NCBI GenBank assembly: GCA_000233775.1
Contig: CP003096.1
Location: 1,824,501-1,888,500 of the forward strand
DNA length: 64,000 nt
Source: Thermovirga lienii DSM 17291
GTDB lineage: Bacteria; Synergistota; Synergistia; Synergistales; Thermovirgaceae
Direction of reading: 5' to 3'
The position numbers and the translations under genes were made by a program. Under the pieces are notes generated by a model. The model was not told the origin of the DNA. It searched no databases and saw only the letters and a list, made by a program, of their open reading frames with translations. Positions within the stretch are counted from its first letter, which is position 1, and every line of letters starts with the position of its first letter. Positions 35,193-43,745 of this stretch are shown here, in pieces.

Positions 35193-36588
35193 AGTAGTGT
35201 CCATTATGATGGTGTAAAATTGATGGCTTGAAGCAGGAGAGCCACCCCTCCCTCTGGTAGATAAGAAGTAGCTTAATCTTAATCATCAGGAGGGAGAAAA
35301 GATGGCTCACTACCAGGTTACCGTAGACTGTGATCTCTTGCAAGGATTATTTATTCGGGATGATGGATTGGCTCGGTTGGTGGAGAACATCGTGAATCAG
35401 ATACTCGATGCTCAGGCTACCGAACAACTCAGGGCCAAGCCATACGAACGTACCGAAGAGCGGCAGGGGTACCGCAACGGGTATCGGGATAAGCTGCTCA
35501 AGTCTCGCGTAGGAGAACTTACGCTTATGGTTCCCCGTCTCCGGAGCGGGCACTTCTCCACGGAGCTTTTCGAGCGGTACCAGCGGAGCGAGCAGGCGCT
35601 CTTGCTGGCCATGGTCGAGATGGTCGTGAACGGCGTATCCACCAGGAAGGTAAGGGCGGTTGTTGATGAACTATGCGGCACGGAGTTCTCCAAATCCACC
35701 GTATCCAGCCTGTGCAAAAGACTGGACGACATCGTAAAGGAGTGGAACGAGCGAGATTTGAGCAGCCAGGAATACCCATTTCTCCTGGTAGATGCCATTG
35801 TCATCCGGGTGCGTAAAGGCGGCCGGGTACGGCTTTCAAGCGTACTTCTCGCTACAGGGATCAACCGGGAGGGATACCGGGAGATTTTAGGGCTTATGCT
35901 CGGGGATAGCGAATCAGAGGCTGCTTGGTCGGAGTTCTTCGGCCGGCTCAAGGAGCGCGGTCTCAAGGGAGTGGACTTGGTTGTTTCGGATGATCACAAG
36001 GGCTTGATCAATGCGATAGAAACCCACTTCCAAGGAGCGACATGGCAGCGGTGCCAGACCCACTTTATCCGGAACATCCTGGACGCCTGTCCTAAGAGCC
36101 TCCAGGGCGACCTGCACGGGCGACTGCGGTTGATCTTCGACGCGCCGGATATGGAGACGGCCAGGCGGTTGCTGAACGAAACGATAGAGGCCTTTGGCGC
36201 CCGGGCGCCAAAGGCGGTAGAGCGACTTGAAGCTGGTTTCGAGGACGCAATGGCGGTGATGGCACTACCAGGGCGCTACCGGAAGCGGCTGCGCACCACC
36301 AATGGAGTCGAGCGGCTCAACCAGGAGATCCGCCGGCGGGAGCGGGTGATCCGAATCTTCCCTAACGAGGAGTCGGCTGTGAGACTGATCGGAGCAGTGC
36401 TTGTAGAGATCGACGAGGTGTGGACCACAGGAAAGCGCTACTTTGATATGGCAGAGTATTGGGAGTGGAAGGCTAACACAGAAAAACAGCAGAAGGAGGT
36501 GAATAATGCCGATACCCAGGTAAATGTAGCTTAAAACGGGGTGATCTTATCTGCCAGAGGGAATTTACACACAAATTTGGACTTGACC
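35193..36588 (+). mobile_element. Intact IS256-family insertion sequence (1396 bp)
   Basis: The element is delimited on both sides by the 9-bp duplication CTTATACTA. Its ends are AGTAGTGTCCATTATGATGG and, read inward from the right, GGTCAAGTCCAAATTTGTGT. They are imperfect inverted repeats sharing GTCC and GTGTAAA blocks with the deleted copies A and B. It carries one full-length transposase. Its coding region looks richer in G and C than its neighbours, consistent with recent arrival. Confidence 0.92.
35302..36534 (+). CDS. IS256-family transposase, full length
   Basis: This 410-aa DDE transposase has the N-terminal DNA-binding part with GYRNGYRDKLLKSRVGELTL, then catalytic D in LLVDAIVIRVR (about 160). 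The second D is in LVVSDDHKGL (about 230), followed by the C-x2-H type segment WQRCQTHFIRNIL. Catalytic E is in TTNGVERLNQEIRRRERV (about 340). GGAGGG precedes the ATG. All family motifs are intact, so it is probably active, and by shared ends it could mobilise the deleted copies in trans. Confidence 0.93.
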   Translation: MAHYQVTVDCDLLQGLFIRDDGLARLVENIVNQILDAQATEQLRAKPYERTEERQGYRNGYRDKLLKSRVGELTLMVPRLRSGHFSTELFERYQRSEQALLLAMVEMVVNGVSTRKVRAVVDELCGTEFSKSTVSSLCKRLDDIVKEWNERDLSSQEYPFLLVDAIVIRVRKGGRVRLSSVLLATGINREGYREILGLMLGDSESEAAWSEFFGRLKERGLKGVDLVVSDDHKGLINAIETHFQGATWQRCQTHFIRNILDACPKSLQGDLHGRLRLIFDAPDMETARRLLNETIEAFGARAPKAVERLEAGFEDAMAVMALPGRYRKRLRTTNGVERLNQEIRRRERVIRIFPNEESAVRLIGAVLVEIDEVWTTGKRYFDMAEYWEWKANTEKQQKEVNNADTQVNVA

Positions 36589-36597
36589 CTTATACTA
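36589..36597. repeat. 9-bp target-site duplication, right copy
   Basis: CTTATACTA, identical to the sequence at 35184-35192, directly adjoining the right end of the intact IS256-family element. Confidence 0.92.
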
Positions 36598-36807
36598 TCT
36601 CTTCCTGCAACAAGTTTTCTTTTATCCAAAATTTCTTTCAGCACTTCTTTAGCTTCCATTTCTTCATGGTCCCTTGTGAGGTGAACTAAAAAGGGGGAAA
36701 TATCTCCTCTAAAAAAAAGAATATCCGTAATATTCCTCATGTTATACCTCCTCTTACTTATCTTGATCTGCTAAGCTAACATTGTTTAATTAAAAACCAG
36801 GTCAAGC

Positions 36808-37725
36808 GGTCAAGTCCTATATTTTGTGTAAATTTGTTTTGGTCTCTGGTAATGGTCTTATGCATTTTTCTTATTTTTTGTTAAAGGCAATAGATTTTAG
36901 GGCTTGATCTAGATTGCTGTTGTGAAAGATATTCATAGTACTCATCCATATCAAGGTACTTCCTTCCACCAGCCCACTTGTTGTCTATCTCAAGAAGAAC
37001 TGCGCCAAGCAACCTTACTGCCGATTCCCTGCTTGGAAATATCCGTATAACCCTCTCCCTACGCCTTATCTCCTCATTCAATCTCTCCACACTGTTGGTC
37101 GTCCTCAAACGCCTACGATACTTCTCCGGCAAAGACAATATCGCCACAGCATCGTCAAACCCCTCTTCCAAAATCCTCATCGCCTTAGGAGCTTTTTCTT
37201 CGTATTCCTCTACCCACCTCTGACTTGGATATCCTTACTCCACATAACTCCTCGGTTATCTCAGATACCTTACGGGTTGATACCCCATTTACTACCATCT
37301 CCATCAAAGCCAAAATAAAGGCCTGTTCGCTCCTCTGATATCTGCTGAAAAGCTCCGTAGAAAACTTGCCATTACGAAGCCTGGGCACCCTCAAAACAAG
37401 GCTCCCTACTCTCGTCGTAAGCCTGTGTGGGTATGTTCCGTTGCGATACCCTCGTCTTTCCTCTGTCCGCTCGTAAGCCTCTGCTCTCAGTTGTTCTGTT
37501 GCCTGGGCCTGAAGAACTTGATTCAATACCGACTCCAATAACTTAGATACTCCAGAATCCTTACTGTCCGACAAAAATAACTGATGCAGTAATTCTGAGT
37601 CGATGGTAATATTGTACTGAGCCATTGCAAGGTCACCTCCGGTTTGGGTTTGTTTTTCCGCTTACCATTTTAAACCAGAGACCTTGCCTTGGCTCTTAAT
37701 TTTACACAATTATATGGGCACAACT
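36808..37725 (-). mobile_element. IS256-family element, internally deleted copy B
   Basis: The same element of about 918 bp as copy A, in opposite orientation and with the same internal deletion. The coding parts differ by a single residue (TTNSVE here, ATNSVE in copy A). Ends are GGTCAAGTCCTATATTTTGT on the left and, read inward from the right, AGTTGTGCCCATATAATTGT. No target duplication is seen. The two copies form long inverted repeats around the 2.4 kb between them. Confidence 0.8.
36881..37625 (-). pseudogene. IS256-family transposase with catalytic core deleted (copy B)
   Basis: The N-terminal frame (37625-37185) and C-terminal frame (37180-36881) match copy A, including the frameshifting deletion junction after SKSEV. 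It lacks the region with the first two catalytic aspartates. It cannot encode an active enzyme, but keeps both ends needed for mobilisation. Confidence 0.9.
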
Positions 37726-37818
37726 CCCGATCACCCTCAAGCATGGCACTTGCTATATAATCAACTGAGTTATTATAAAAACTGAAAACCTCTTGGGAAG
37801 GGAGCATCAATACAGGCA

Positions 37819-39000
37819 GTGAACGCAAAAAGGTCGTTAAAGCAAATGCCAATAAGTATTTGGGTGCTCGGGTTGGTAAGCCTTTTTATGGACATCTCGT
37901 CCGAAATGATTCATAGTCTACTCCCTTTGTTTCTTGTTGGAACCTTAGGAGCAAGCACTATTACTGTTGGGCTTATAGAAGGCCTTGCTGAATCTACCGC
38001 CCTTATCGTAAAGGTATTTTCAGGGGTGATTAGCGATTACATAGGGAAACGTAAACTTTTAGCCGTTGCGGGATATGGCCTAGCAGCTTTGACAAAACCG
38101 CTCTTTGCCGTAGCACCTTCCGTATCCACAGTTTTGGCAGCTCGCCTACTGGACCGCGTAGGCAAAGGAATAAGAGGCGCCCCAAGGGATGCCCTAGTAG
38201 CGGATTTAGCCCCACCTCATATGCGTGGTGCTGCCTTTGGACTACGCCAGTCCCTGGATACTTTAGGGGCGCTACTGGGCCCCCTGTTGGCAATGTCATT
38301 GATGCTCCTATGGGGCAATAACTTTCGTGCAGTGTTCTGGACTGCAGTAATACCTGGAACCTTGGCTGTCGCTCTGTTAGTCATCGGCGTACCAGAAACA
38401 AAACATCAATTTACCCAGAAGAGAACCAACCCTATTAGCAAAAACAATCTCAAGCGGCTTAACAGTTCTTATTGGTGGGTTGTAGGTATAGGTTCATTTC
38501 TTAGCCTAGCTCGCTTCAGTGGAGCATTTCTCCTGCTCCGAGCGCAACAAGGAGGAATTCCAATAGCATATGTGCCTTTGGTGATGGCTTGTATGAATAT
38601 GGTCTTTTCCGGCTCTGCCTATCCTTTCGGCAAGCTTTCAGACCGAATGAAACATAGCAACCTTCTAATACTGGGGCTTATTGTACTGATCGCAGCCGAT
38701 ATTGTGCTGGCCTCAAATGTAAGTTGGGTTGCTATTTTTACAGGCGTCTCCCTCTGGGGGCTTCACATGGGAATGACTCAGGGCCTGCTTTCGGCCATGA
38801 TAGCCCATACCTCACCTGCCGACCTACGAGGCACTGCCTACGGTTTTTTCAACTTGATAAGTGGCGTTTCTGCTCTGATTGCAAGCCTGGCAGCAGGTTT
38901 TTTGTGGGAAAACCTAGGTGCATCTTTCACTTTCTACACGGGAGCAGGCTTAGCCACTACAGCGCTTGTGGGCCTTGCAATTAAGGCACATAAGACCTAG
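37819..39000 (+). CDS. Major facilitator superfamily transporter
   Basis: This 393-aa integral membrane protein has 12 predicted helices. The MFS loop motif between helices 2 and 3 reads GVISDYIGKRKLLAVAGYG, and a second conserved segment is LLDRVGKGIRGAPRDALVAD. The last matches a group of MFS proteins of unassigned substrate often listed as drug or sugar exporters. The start is uncertain: GTG at 37819 lacks a well-placed ribosome site, and ATG at 37846 (MPISIWVLGL) is an alternative. It lies just beyond deleted IS copy B. Confidence 0.8.
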   Translation: MNAKRSLKQMPISIWVLGLVSLFMDISSEMIHSLLPLFLVGTLGASTITVGLIEGLAESTALIVKVFSGVISDYIGKRKLLAVAGYGLAALTKPLFAVAPSVSTVLAARLLDRVGKGIRGAPRDALVADLAPPHMRGAAFGLRQSLDTLGALLGPLLAMSLMLLWGNNFRAVFWTAVIPGTLAVALLVIGVPETKHQFTQKRTNPISKNNLKRLNSSYWWVVGIGSFLSLARFSGAFLLLRAQQGGIPIAYVPLVMACMNMVFSGSAYPFGKLSDRMKHSNLLILGLIVLIAADIVLASNVSWVAIFTGVSLWGLHMGMTQGLLSAMIAHTSPADLRGTAYGFFNLISGVSALIASLAAGFLWENLGASFTFYTGAGLATTALVGLAIKAHKT

Positions 39001-39082
39001 TTTATAAAAGACAACTCGGACATTTAGTTCGACGACCAACCCTATTGCCGTGACATCTAGACACCTAAAGGGAGTGATGTGA

Positions 39083-39955
39083 GTGAAAGGTATATCTAAA
39101 TCAACCAAGGAAACTTTGCTCAAACTTCAGCAGAACGAGATAACTGAACATCATATTTACAAGCTCCTTGCTCGCAAGATGGAGGGAAAAAACCAAAAGG
39201 TCCTGCTCAAAATCGCATCCGACGAAAAGCGCCACGCAGAAACGTGGAGAGCCTACACCGAGACTGCCGCAAAGCCCAACATGCTAAAGGTCCTTTTTTA
39301 TTTGGTGCTGGCCTTTTTGTTCGGGGTAACCTTCGCGATAAAGATAATGGAGCGAGGCGAACAGTCTGCAGAGGAAGCTTATCAGTCCATCTCAAAGGAA
39401 ATACCTGAGGCTGAACAGATTGCAAAAGAAGAGGACGAACACGAAAAGGCCCTGATAGATATGCTTGACGAAGAAAGGCTAAAGTACATTGGCTCCATGG
39501 TCTTGGGGCTGAACGACGCCCTTGTTGAACTTTCTGGTGCCCTTGCAGGGTTTACTTTCGCCCTTACAGAAAACCGGCTCGTAGGCGTCGCAGGGCTTAT
39601 AACGGGCATCGCTGCTACCTTATCTATGGGAGCATCGGAATATCTCTCCCAACGCTCAGAATCGGGGGAACTCCACCCCCTTAAGGCTGCCATTTACACA
39701 GGAATCGCCTATCTGATAACGGTTACTCTGCTCGTCGCCCCCTATTTCATAGTTCCCAACGTCTACCTTGCCCTGCTTTGGGCTCTTTTCGACGCCTTTT
39801 TGGTTATATTGTTCTTCTCCTACTTCGTTTCGGTAGTTAAAGACACTCCCTTCAGGCCTGCCCTGCTGGAAATGACCTGTATAAGTTTCGGCGTAGCCGC
39901 GGTGTCCTTCGGCATTGGGCTTCTTGCAAGAAGGTTCATTCCTGTAGACCTGTGA
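39083..39955 (+). CDS. Ferritin-like/VIT1 fusion metal transporter (MbfA-type), copy 1
   Basis: This 290-aa protein has an N-terminal rubrerythrin/ferritin-like four-helix domain (about 1-130) with metal-ligand patterns EITEHHIY and SDEKRHAE. A VIT1/CCC1 membrane domain follows (about 135-290, with NDALVELSGALAGFTFAL and GASEYLSQRSESGELHPL). Such fusions export or sequester Fe(II)/Mn(II). It has a GTG start with AAAGGGAG at good spacing. It is followed by a nitroreductase-family gene. The same pair is repeated at 54405-55919. Confidence 0.9.
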   Translation: MKGISKSTKETLLKLQQNEITEHHIYKLLARKMEGKNQKVLLKIASDEKRHAETWRAYTETAAKPNMLKVLFYLVLAFLFGVTFAIKIMERGEQSAEEAYQSISKEIPEAEQIAKEEDEHEKALIDMLDEERLKYIGSMVLGLNDALVELSGALAGFTFALTENRLVGVAGLITGIAATLSMGASEYLSQRSESGELHPLKAAIYTGIAYLITVTLLVAPYFIVPNVYLALLWALFDAFLVILFFSYFVSVVKDTPFRPALLEMTCISFGVAAVSFGIGLLARRFIPVDL

Positions 39956-39983
39956 TTATAGAAAGAATAGGAGGAGGGAAATT

Positions 39984-40586
39984 ATGGAAAAGCCAGCAAA
40001 AACCAACTTTCCCGTACTAGAGCTAGTAAGGGACCGGTGGAGCCCCAGGGCCTTTAGCGATTATCTGCCAAGCTTTGAGGAACTAGGGTCTCTGATGGAA
40101 GCTGCTCGATGGGCGGCAAGCTGCTACAACGGCCAGCCTTGGCGCTTCATACTGGCCCGAAAGGACCAAAAAGTACTCTACAAAGCTCTATTCGATTGCC
40201 TGAAAGATAAAAACAAGGAATGGGCATACCAAGCGCCAGTTTTGGGTGTACTGGTGGTCTCTAAGACCTTTGAACACAACGGAAAGCCAAACCCATGGAG
40301 CGATTTCGACTGTGGGCTTGCAATGGGACAGCTCACCCTGCAGGCCGAAGCGTTGGACCTCAAGGTACATTTTATGGCAGGATTCCACAAGGATAAGGCT
40401 CGAGAGACCTTCAATATACCTGAAGGCTTCGAACCCCTGGTTGCGTTCGCAATAGGCAAGAAAGGCGACCCAGACACGCTGCCTGAGGAATTTGCCGAGC
40501 AAGAAAAAGCCCCAAGAGAGCGCAAAGACCTAAAAGAGCTGGTCTTCGGCAAAGAATGGGGAAAACCCGTTGAGTGGCTCAAATAG
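39984..40586 (+). CDS. Nitroreductase family protein, copy 1
   Basis: This 200-aa FMN-binding oxidoreductase has an RWSPRAFSDYLPSFEEL start with the FMN-phosphate arginine/serine region. A central AARWAASCYNGQPWRF follows, and GFEPLVAFAIGKKGDPDTLP near the end. It is a typical short nitroreductase likely using NAD(P)H. The gene lies 28 bases after the ferritin-VIT gene, with AGGAGGG as ribosome site. The true substrate is unknown. Confidence 0.88.
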   Translation: MEKPAKTNFPVLELVRDRWSPRAFSDYLPSFEELGSLMEAARWAASCYNGQPWRFILARKDQKVLYKALFDCLKDKNKEWAYQAPVLGVLVVSKTFEHNGKPNPWSDFDCGLAMGQLTLQAEALDLKVHFMAGFHKDKARETFNIPEGFEPLVAFAIGKKGDPDTLPEEFAEQEKAPRERKDLKELVFGKEWGKPVEWLK

Positions 40587-40611
40587 CTTCAAGCTTGCCC
40601 TTTGATACTAG

Positions 40612-40715
40612 GGGGAGGCTCTAGCAGACACCTCCCCCTAACTCTACCCATCCACTCCAAGCCCACACAGGGTTTTTTGGTAGGCAGAGCAACTCGAAGT
40701 GACATCCAAATTGGT
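40612..40715 (-). pseudogene. Eroded 3' end of an AOR gene
   Basis: The sequence closely follows the last 100 bases of the AOR gene at 46644-48515. On the reverse strand it reads NLDV, then P-T-K-K with a small indel, then LCGLGVD, against NLDVALDS, LPTKETLCRLGLDWIE in the intact gene. Frameshifts and loss of the rest show it is dead. It marks an old duplication or rearrangement endpoint directly after the nitroreductase gene. The 9-bp dyad AGGGGGAGG/CCTCCCCCT (40610-40639) inside it may serve as a terminator. Confidence 0.65.
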
Positions 40716-40737
40716 AGAATGCCGACACACCCTCATT

Positions 40738-40766
40738 TTGACAACGAAAGTAAAGTTTGTTAGGAT
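40738..40766 (+). promoter_or_regulatory. promoter of the decarboxylase-aminotransferase-OpuC operon
   Basis: TTGACA (40738-40743) and TAGGAT (40761-40766) are 17 bases apart, near-ideal for the main sigma factor. Transcription would begin near 40773, leaving a leader of about 210 bases before the TTG start at 40985. No known riboswitch fold was recognised in the leader. Confidence 0.7.
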
Positions 40767-40984
40767 AGTTGTACACTATAGTTTAAAATACACAAAATGT
40801 TGAATGATTTAAACAATCTGATACAGGCTGTTCCTTTGGATGAACCAACCCCGTTTCAGGCAGGCAAACATTTTCCATAAGCCGAAACAGCAGGATAACA
40901 AGACCGCGAAGGCCTTTCCAAGCAAAGGGCACAAGCTCTCTTGTTTACTATTATTTTTATATATTAAATTAAAGAGGTGATTTT

Positions 40985-42607
40985 TTGAAGATAAACGCTT
41001 CTGAAGCTCTAGTGAAAACTTTGGAGTCTGTAGGTGTAACCACGATTTTTGGAATCCCTGGGATACACAACCTTGATATTTACAAAGCCCTCACAAAAAG
41101 CCCCATCAGGCATATAACGACTAGACACGAACAGGGAGCAGGATTTATGGCAGATGGTTGGGCACGCTCTACGGGAAATGTAGGAACGGCCCTGGTGATT
41201 TCAGGCCCTGGATTGACGAACATCCTAACTCCCATGGCCCAGGCATTACATGACTCTGTCCCAATGGTGGTGATATCCAGCCAAATACCTACAAGCTACA
41301 TAGGGCTAGGCGCCGGGTTCCTCCACGAACTTAAAAACAGCACCATAATGGCCCAATCTGCCGCAAAGGAAAGTATCAGGATTACAGATCCAAGGGACAT
41401 ACAGCAAACCGTAGAAAAAGCATATAAAACTGCTGCATCAGGGCGCCCTGGGCCAGTTCACCTGGAGATCCCCATGGACGTACTGACCATGCATTCTGCA
41501 TTTACTACTTCCCCATCGAAGACCGAACAAACTTGGTATCCTGAACTTCCAGAACAGGAGATAAAAAAGGCTGCAAATGTAATAAAGGAAGCCAAAAATC
41601 CTGTAATTATCTTAGGTGGAGGTTCTAAAAACGCCTCCTGCGAAGCACTGGCTTTAGCAGAAAAACTGCAAGCTGCCGTCATAGAGACCTGTGCCGGTAA
41701 GGGAATTGTGGACGATCGACATCCTCTTTGTCTTGGTGCAAGGCTCCACTTCCCCTCTGTACGAAAATTTATAGAAGAGGCCGACGTTATTATAGCCGTG
41801 GGGACAGAACTTTCACCTACGGACCTATGGGAGAAGCCGCTGCCCAAAAGAGGCATTCTGATACAAATAGACTTGGATCCTGCCAACTTCGGCCGAAACA
41901 CTACTGCAGACATAGGCATACGGGCAGATGCAAGACAAGCCCTCTTATCAATTTTAAAAGAACTCTCAGAAGGCCCCACCATTCCGCATCCTGAAAAAAA
42001 AGCCCTTTTAGCCAACTTAAAAAGGCAAACAAAAAAGGAACTAGGCAGTACTACAGGCATGGGAGAGGACCTAGCGGATATGGTGGACTTGATAAGCGCC
42101 ATACGGGAAGGATTACCTGAGAATGGAATCCTGGCAGCAGACATGACTGGGCCAGCTTATATAGCTATAAGCGAGTATCCGACGTACTTTCCCTCAACGT
42201 TCCTCCACCCTGTCGGCTTCGGAACGCTGGGTTTTGCCGTTCCAGCAGCAATTGGCGCCTTTTTAGCAAATAACGACAAGCCCGTTGCAGCCCTTACTGG
42301 AGATGGAGGTTTCCAATTTACCATGGCCGAAGTAGCTGTAGCGTGCCAAGAAAAACTTCCCATACCGATAATAATCTGGAATGACCAAGGCTTCGGAGAG
42401 ATCCGCCGCAATGAAAAGGCAAGGGATTTTTGCCCTTTAATAGGCGTGGACAACCCATCTCCTGACTTAAAGTTATTTGCGGCATCTTTGGGAGCAAAGT
42501 ACCAATTGGCAAATTCCCCAAGAGACGTAAAAGATTTGATGAAATCAGCTTTCAAAGAAAGCTGCCCAACCATTATAGAAATAACACCAAAAGAAAGGGA
42601 GCATTGA
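40985..42607 (+). CDS. Thiamine-diphosphate-dependent 2-oxoacid decarboxylase (AruI/acetolactate synthase-like)
   Basis: This 540-aa TPP enzyme has catalytic Glu in TTRHEQGAGFMADGWARSTG (near 50). The central cofactor domain has GGGSKNASCEALALAEKL. The C-terminal TPP/Mg motif is TGDGGFQFTMAEVAVA followed by IIWNDQGFGEI. It resembles 5-guanidino-2-oxopentanoate decarboxylase and acetolactate synthase-like enzymes. The next gene is an aminotransferase, so a transaminase-decarboxylase route from an amino acid to an aldehyde is plausible. It has a TTG start with AGAGGTGA upstream. Confidence 0.85.
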   Translation: MKINASEALVKTLESVGVTTIFGIPGIHNLDIYKALTKSPIRHITTRHEQGAGFMADGWARSTGNVGTALVISGPGLTNILTPMAQALHDSVPMVVISSQIPTSYIGLGAGFLHELKNSTIMAQSAAKESIRITDPRDIQQTVEKAYKTAASGRPGPVHLEIPMDVLTMHSAFTTSPSKTEQTWYPELPEQEIKKAANVIKEAKNPVIILGGGSKNASCEALALAEKLQAAVIETCAGKGIVDDRHPLCLGARLHFPSVRKFIEEADVIIAVGTELSPTDLWEKPLPKRGILIQIDLDPANFGRNTTADIGIRADARQALLSILKELSEGPTIPHPEKKALLANLKRQTKKELGSTTGMGEDLADMVDLISAIREGLPENGILAADMTGPAYIAISEYPTYFPSTFLHPVGFGTLGFAVPAAIGAFLANNDKPVAALTGDGGFQFTMAEVAVACQEKLPIPIIIWNDQGFGEIRRNEKARDFCPLIGVDNPSPDLKLFAASLGAKYQLANSPRDVKDLMKSAFKESCPTIIEITPKEREH

Positions 42608-42610
42608 ACC

Positions 42611-43741
42611 GTGAATATACCAGGCATTAGGAAAGCAGTACTCAAAATGAGGCCTTATGAACCAGGCAAAACTATCGAAGAAGTCCGCAGGGACTTAGGT
42701 CTTAAGCACATTATAAAGCTCGGCTCCAATGAAAACCCCTATGGTCCCTTTCCAGAATCCATAGAGGCAATGAAACAAGAAATGTCCCATGGCAACCGTT
42801 ATCCAGACATAGCTTTTGAGGAGATAAAAGGGCTTTTAGCCCAAAAGCACGGCCTTAAACAAGAGAACATCGCCATATCTCACGGAGCAGAAGGTATGCT
42901 ACAGTCTGCAGCAAAAACCTTCATCGAAGAGGAAGACCAAGTCATAATACCTATGGTCACCTACAAACTCTACGAGGAACTTTCAAAGCTCATGGGAGCA
43001 AAAATTGTAAGAACACCAATGAAAGAAAACACTATCGACCTTCTCGCCGTAGCGAAGGCCGTAACGGAAAAGACCAAGCTAATCTGGCTATGCAATCCCA
43101 ACAACCCTACAGGCACTCATTTCGACCTCAAGGATTTTTCAAGCCTTTTAGATGACCTGCCAGAAAAAACATGGGTAATTTTAGATGAAGCATATGCAGA
43201 GTTTTGCCCACAGGACAAACTACCCAACCGGGCAAAGCTCATAAATGAAGGCAAGAACATCATCTCCGTCCGGACCTTTTCCAAGGCTTACGGACTTGCA
43301 GGTCTAAGGCTAGGCTACGGCATGGCAAGGCCAGATGTAATAAGAGCCATAGATACCGTCAGCGAACCATTTAACGCTAACAGGTTGGCCATAGCGGCAG
43401 GCATTGCAGTTTTGCGAGATGGACAAAAATCCTATACAGAGGCCCTTGAAGCGATAACCCGGGACAGAAAACGAATGGAAGAAGCCCTTAGAAATATGGA
43501 GTGCAGTGTTACTCCTTCTTCTACCAACTTTGTCTTTTTTGAGACCCCCTATGATTGTAGCTACCTTTCCCAACAACTGCTCAAAAGAGGCATCATAGTG
43601 CGCCCGTGCAATATATGGGGCTGCGATAATGCAATAAGGGTAACGGTGGGAACCTCTGAGGAAGTAGACGAGTTCCTAAAGGCCATAGAGGACATTTTGA
43701 AGTCTGCCTTGTGTAGCAAAGAAACACAACGGGAGGTATGA
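42611..43741 (+). CDS. HisC-like class I/II aminotransferase
   Basis: This 376-aa PLP enzyme of the histidinol-phosphate aminotransferase group has LGSNENPYGPFPESIEAM, the WLCNPNNPTGTHF core, the aspartate in VILDEAYAEF, and catalytic lysine in RTFSKAYGLAGLRLGYG. There are no other histidine genes here, so it is probably a broad or dedicated amino-acid transaminase feeding the decarboxylase encoded just upstream (3 bases between genes). GTG start. The specific amino acid is unknown. Confidence 0.87.
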   Translation: MNIPGIRKAVLKMRPYEPGKTIEEVRRDLGLKHIIKLGSNENPYGPFPESIEAMKQEMSHGNRYPDIAFEEIKGLLAQKHGLKQENIAISHGAEGMLQSAAKTFIEEEDQVIIPMVTYKLYEELSKLMGAKIVRTPMKENTIDLLAVAKAVTEKTKLIWLCNPNNPTGTHFDLKDFSSLLDDLPEKTWVILDEAYAEFCPQDKLPNRAKLINEGKNIISVRTFSKAYGLAGLRLGYGMARPDVIRAIDTVSEPFNANRLAIAAGIAVLRDGQKSYTEALEAITRDRKRMEEALRNMECSVTPSSTNFVFFETPYDCSYLSQQLLKRGIIVRPCNIWGCDNAIRVTVGTSEEVDEFLKAIEDILKSALCSKETQREV

Positions 43742-43745
43742 TTTT

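Larger units (their letters stand above)
34604..36740 (-). pseudogene. AbiGi/DUF2971-like gene split by an IS256-family insertion
   Basis: The 5' part (from ATG 36740, GAGGAGG upstream) encodes MRNITDILFFRGDISPFLVH and on to AGRDSI. The 3' part (35192 to 34604) continues in frame as SDVRFGGNLEDEQKYIYFSA, then CFTETPL and a long C-terminal domain. Joining them at the target duplication restores a 243-aa protein. The LVHLTR and CFTETPL features recall the AbiGi/DUF2971 group often found in phage-defence settings; that naming is from memory and moderate. The gene is inactivated by the intact element at 35193-36588. Confidence 0.75.

Noticed and set aside
40767-40984. Guanidine, THF or TPP riboswitch in the decarboxylase leader
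   Set aside because: None of the conserved core sequences I know for these classes is present.
41458-42144. Reverse-strand frame of 228 codons over the decarboxylase gene
   Set aside because: A shadow of a strongly supported TPP enzyme gene, with no domain features.
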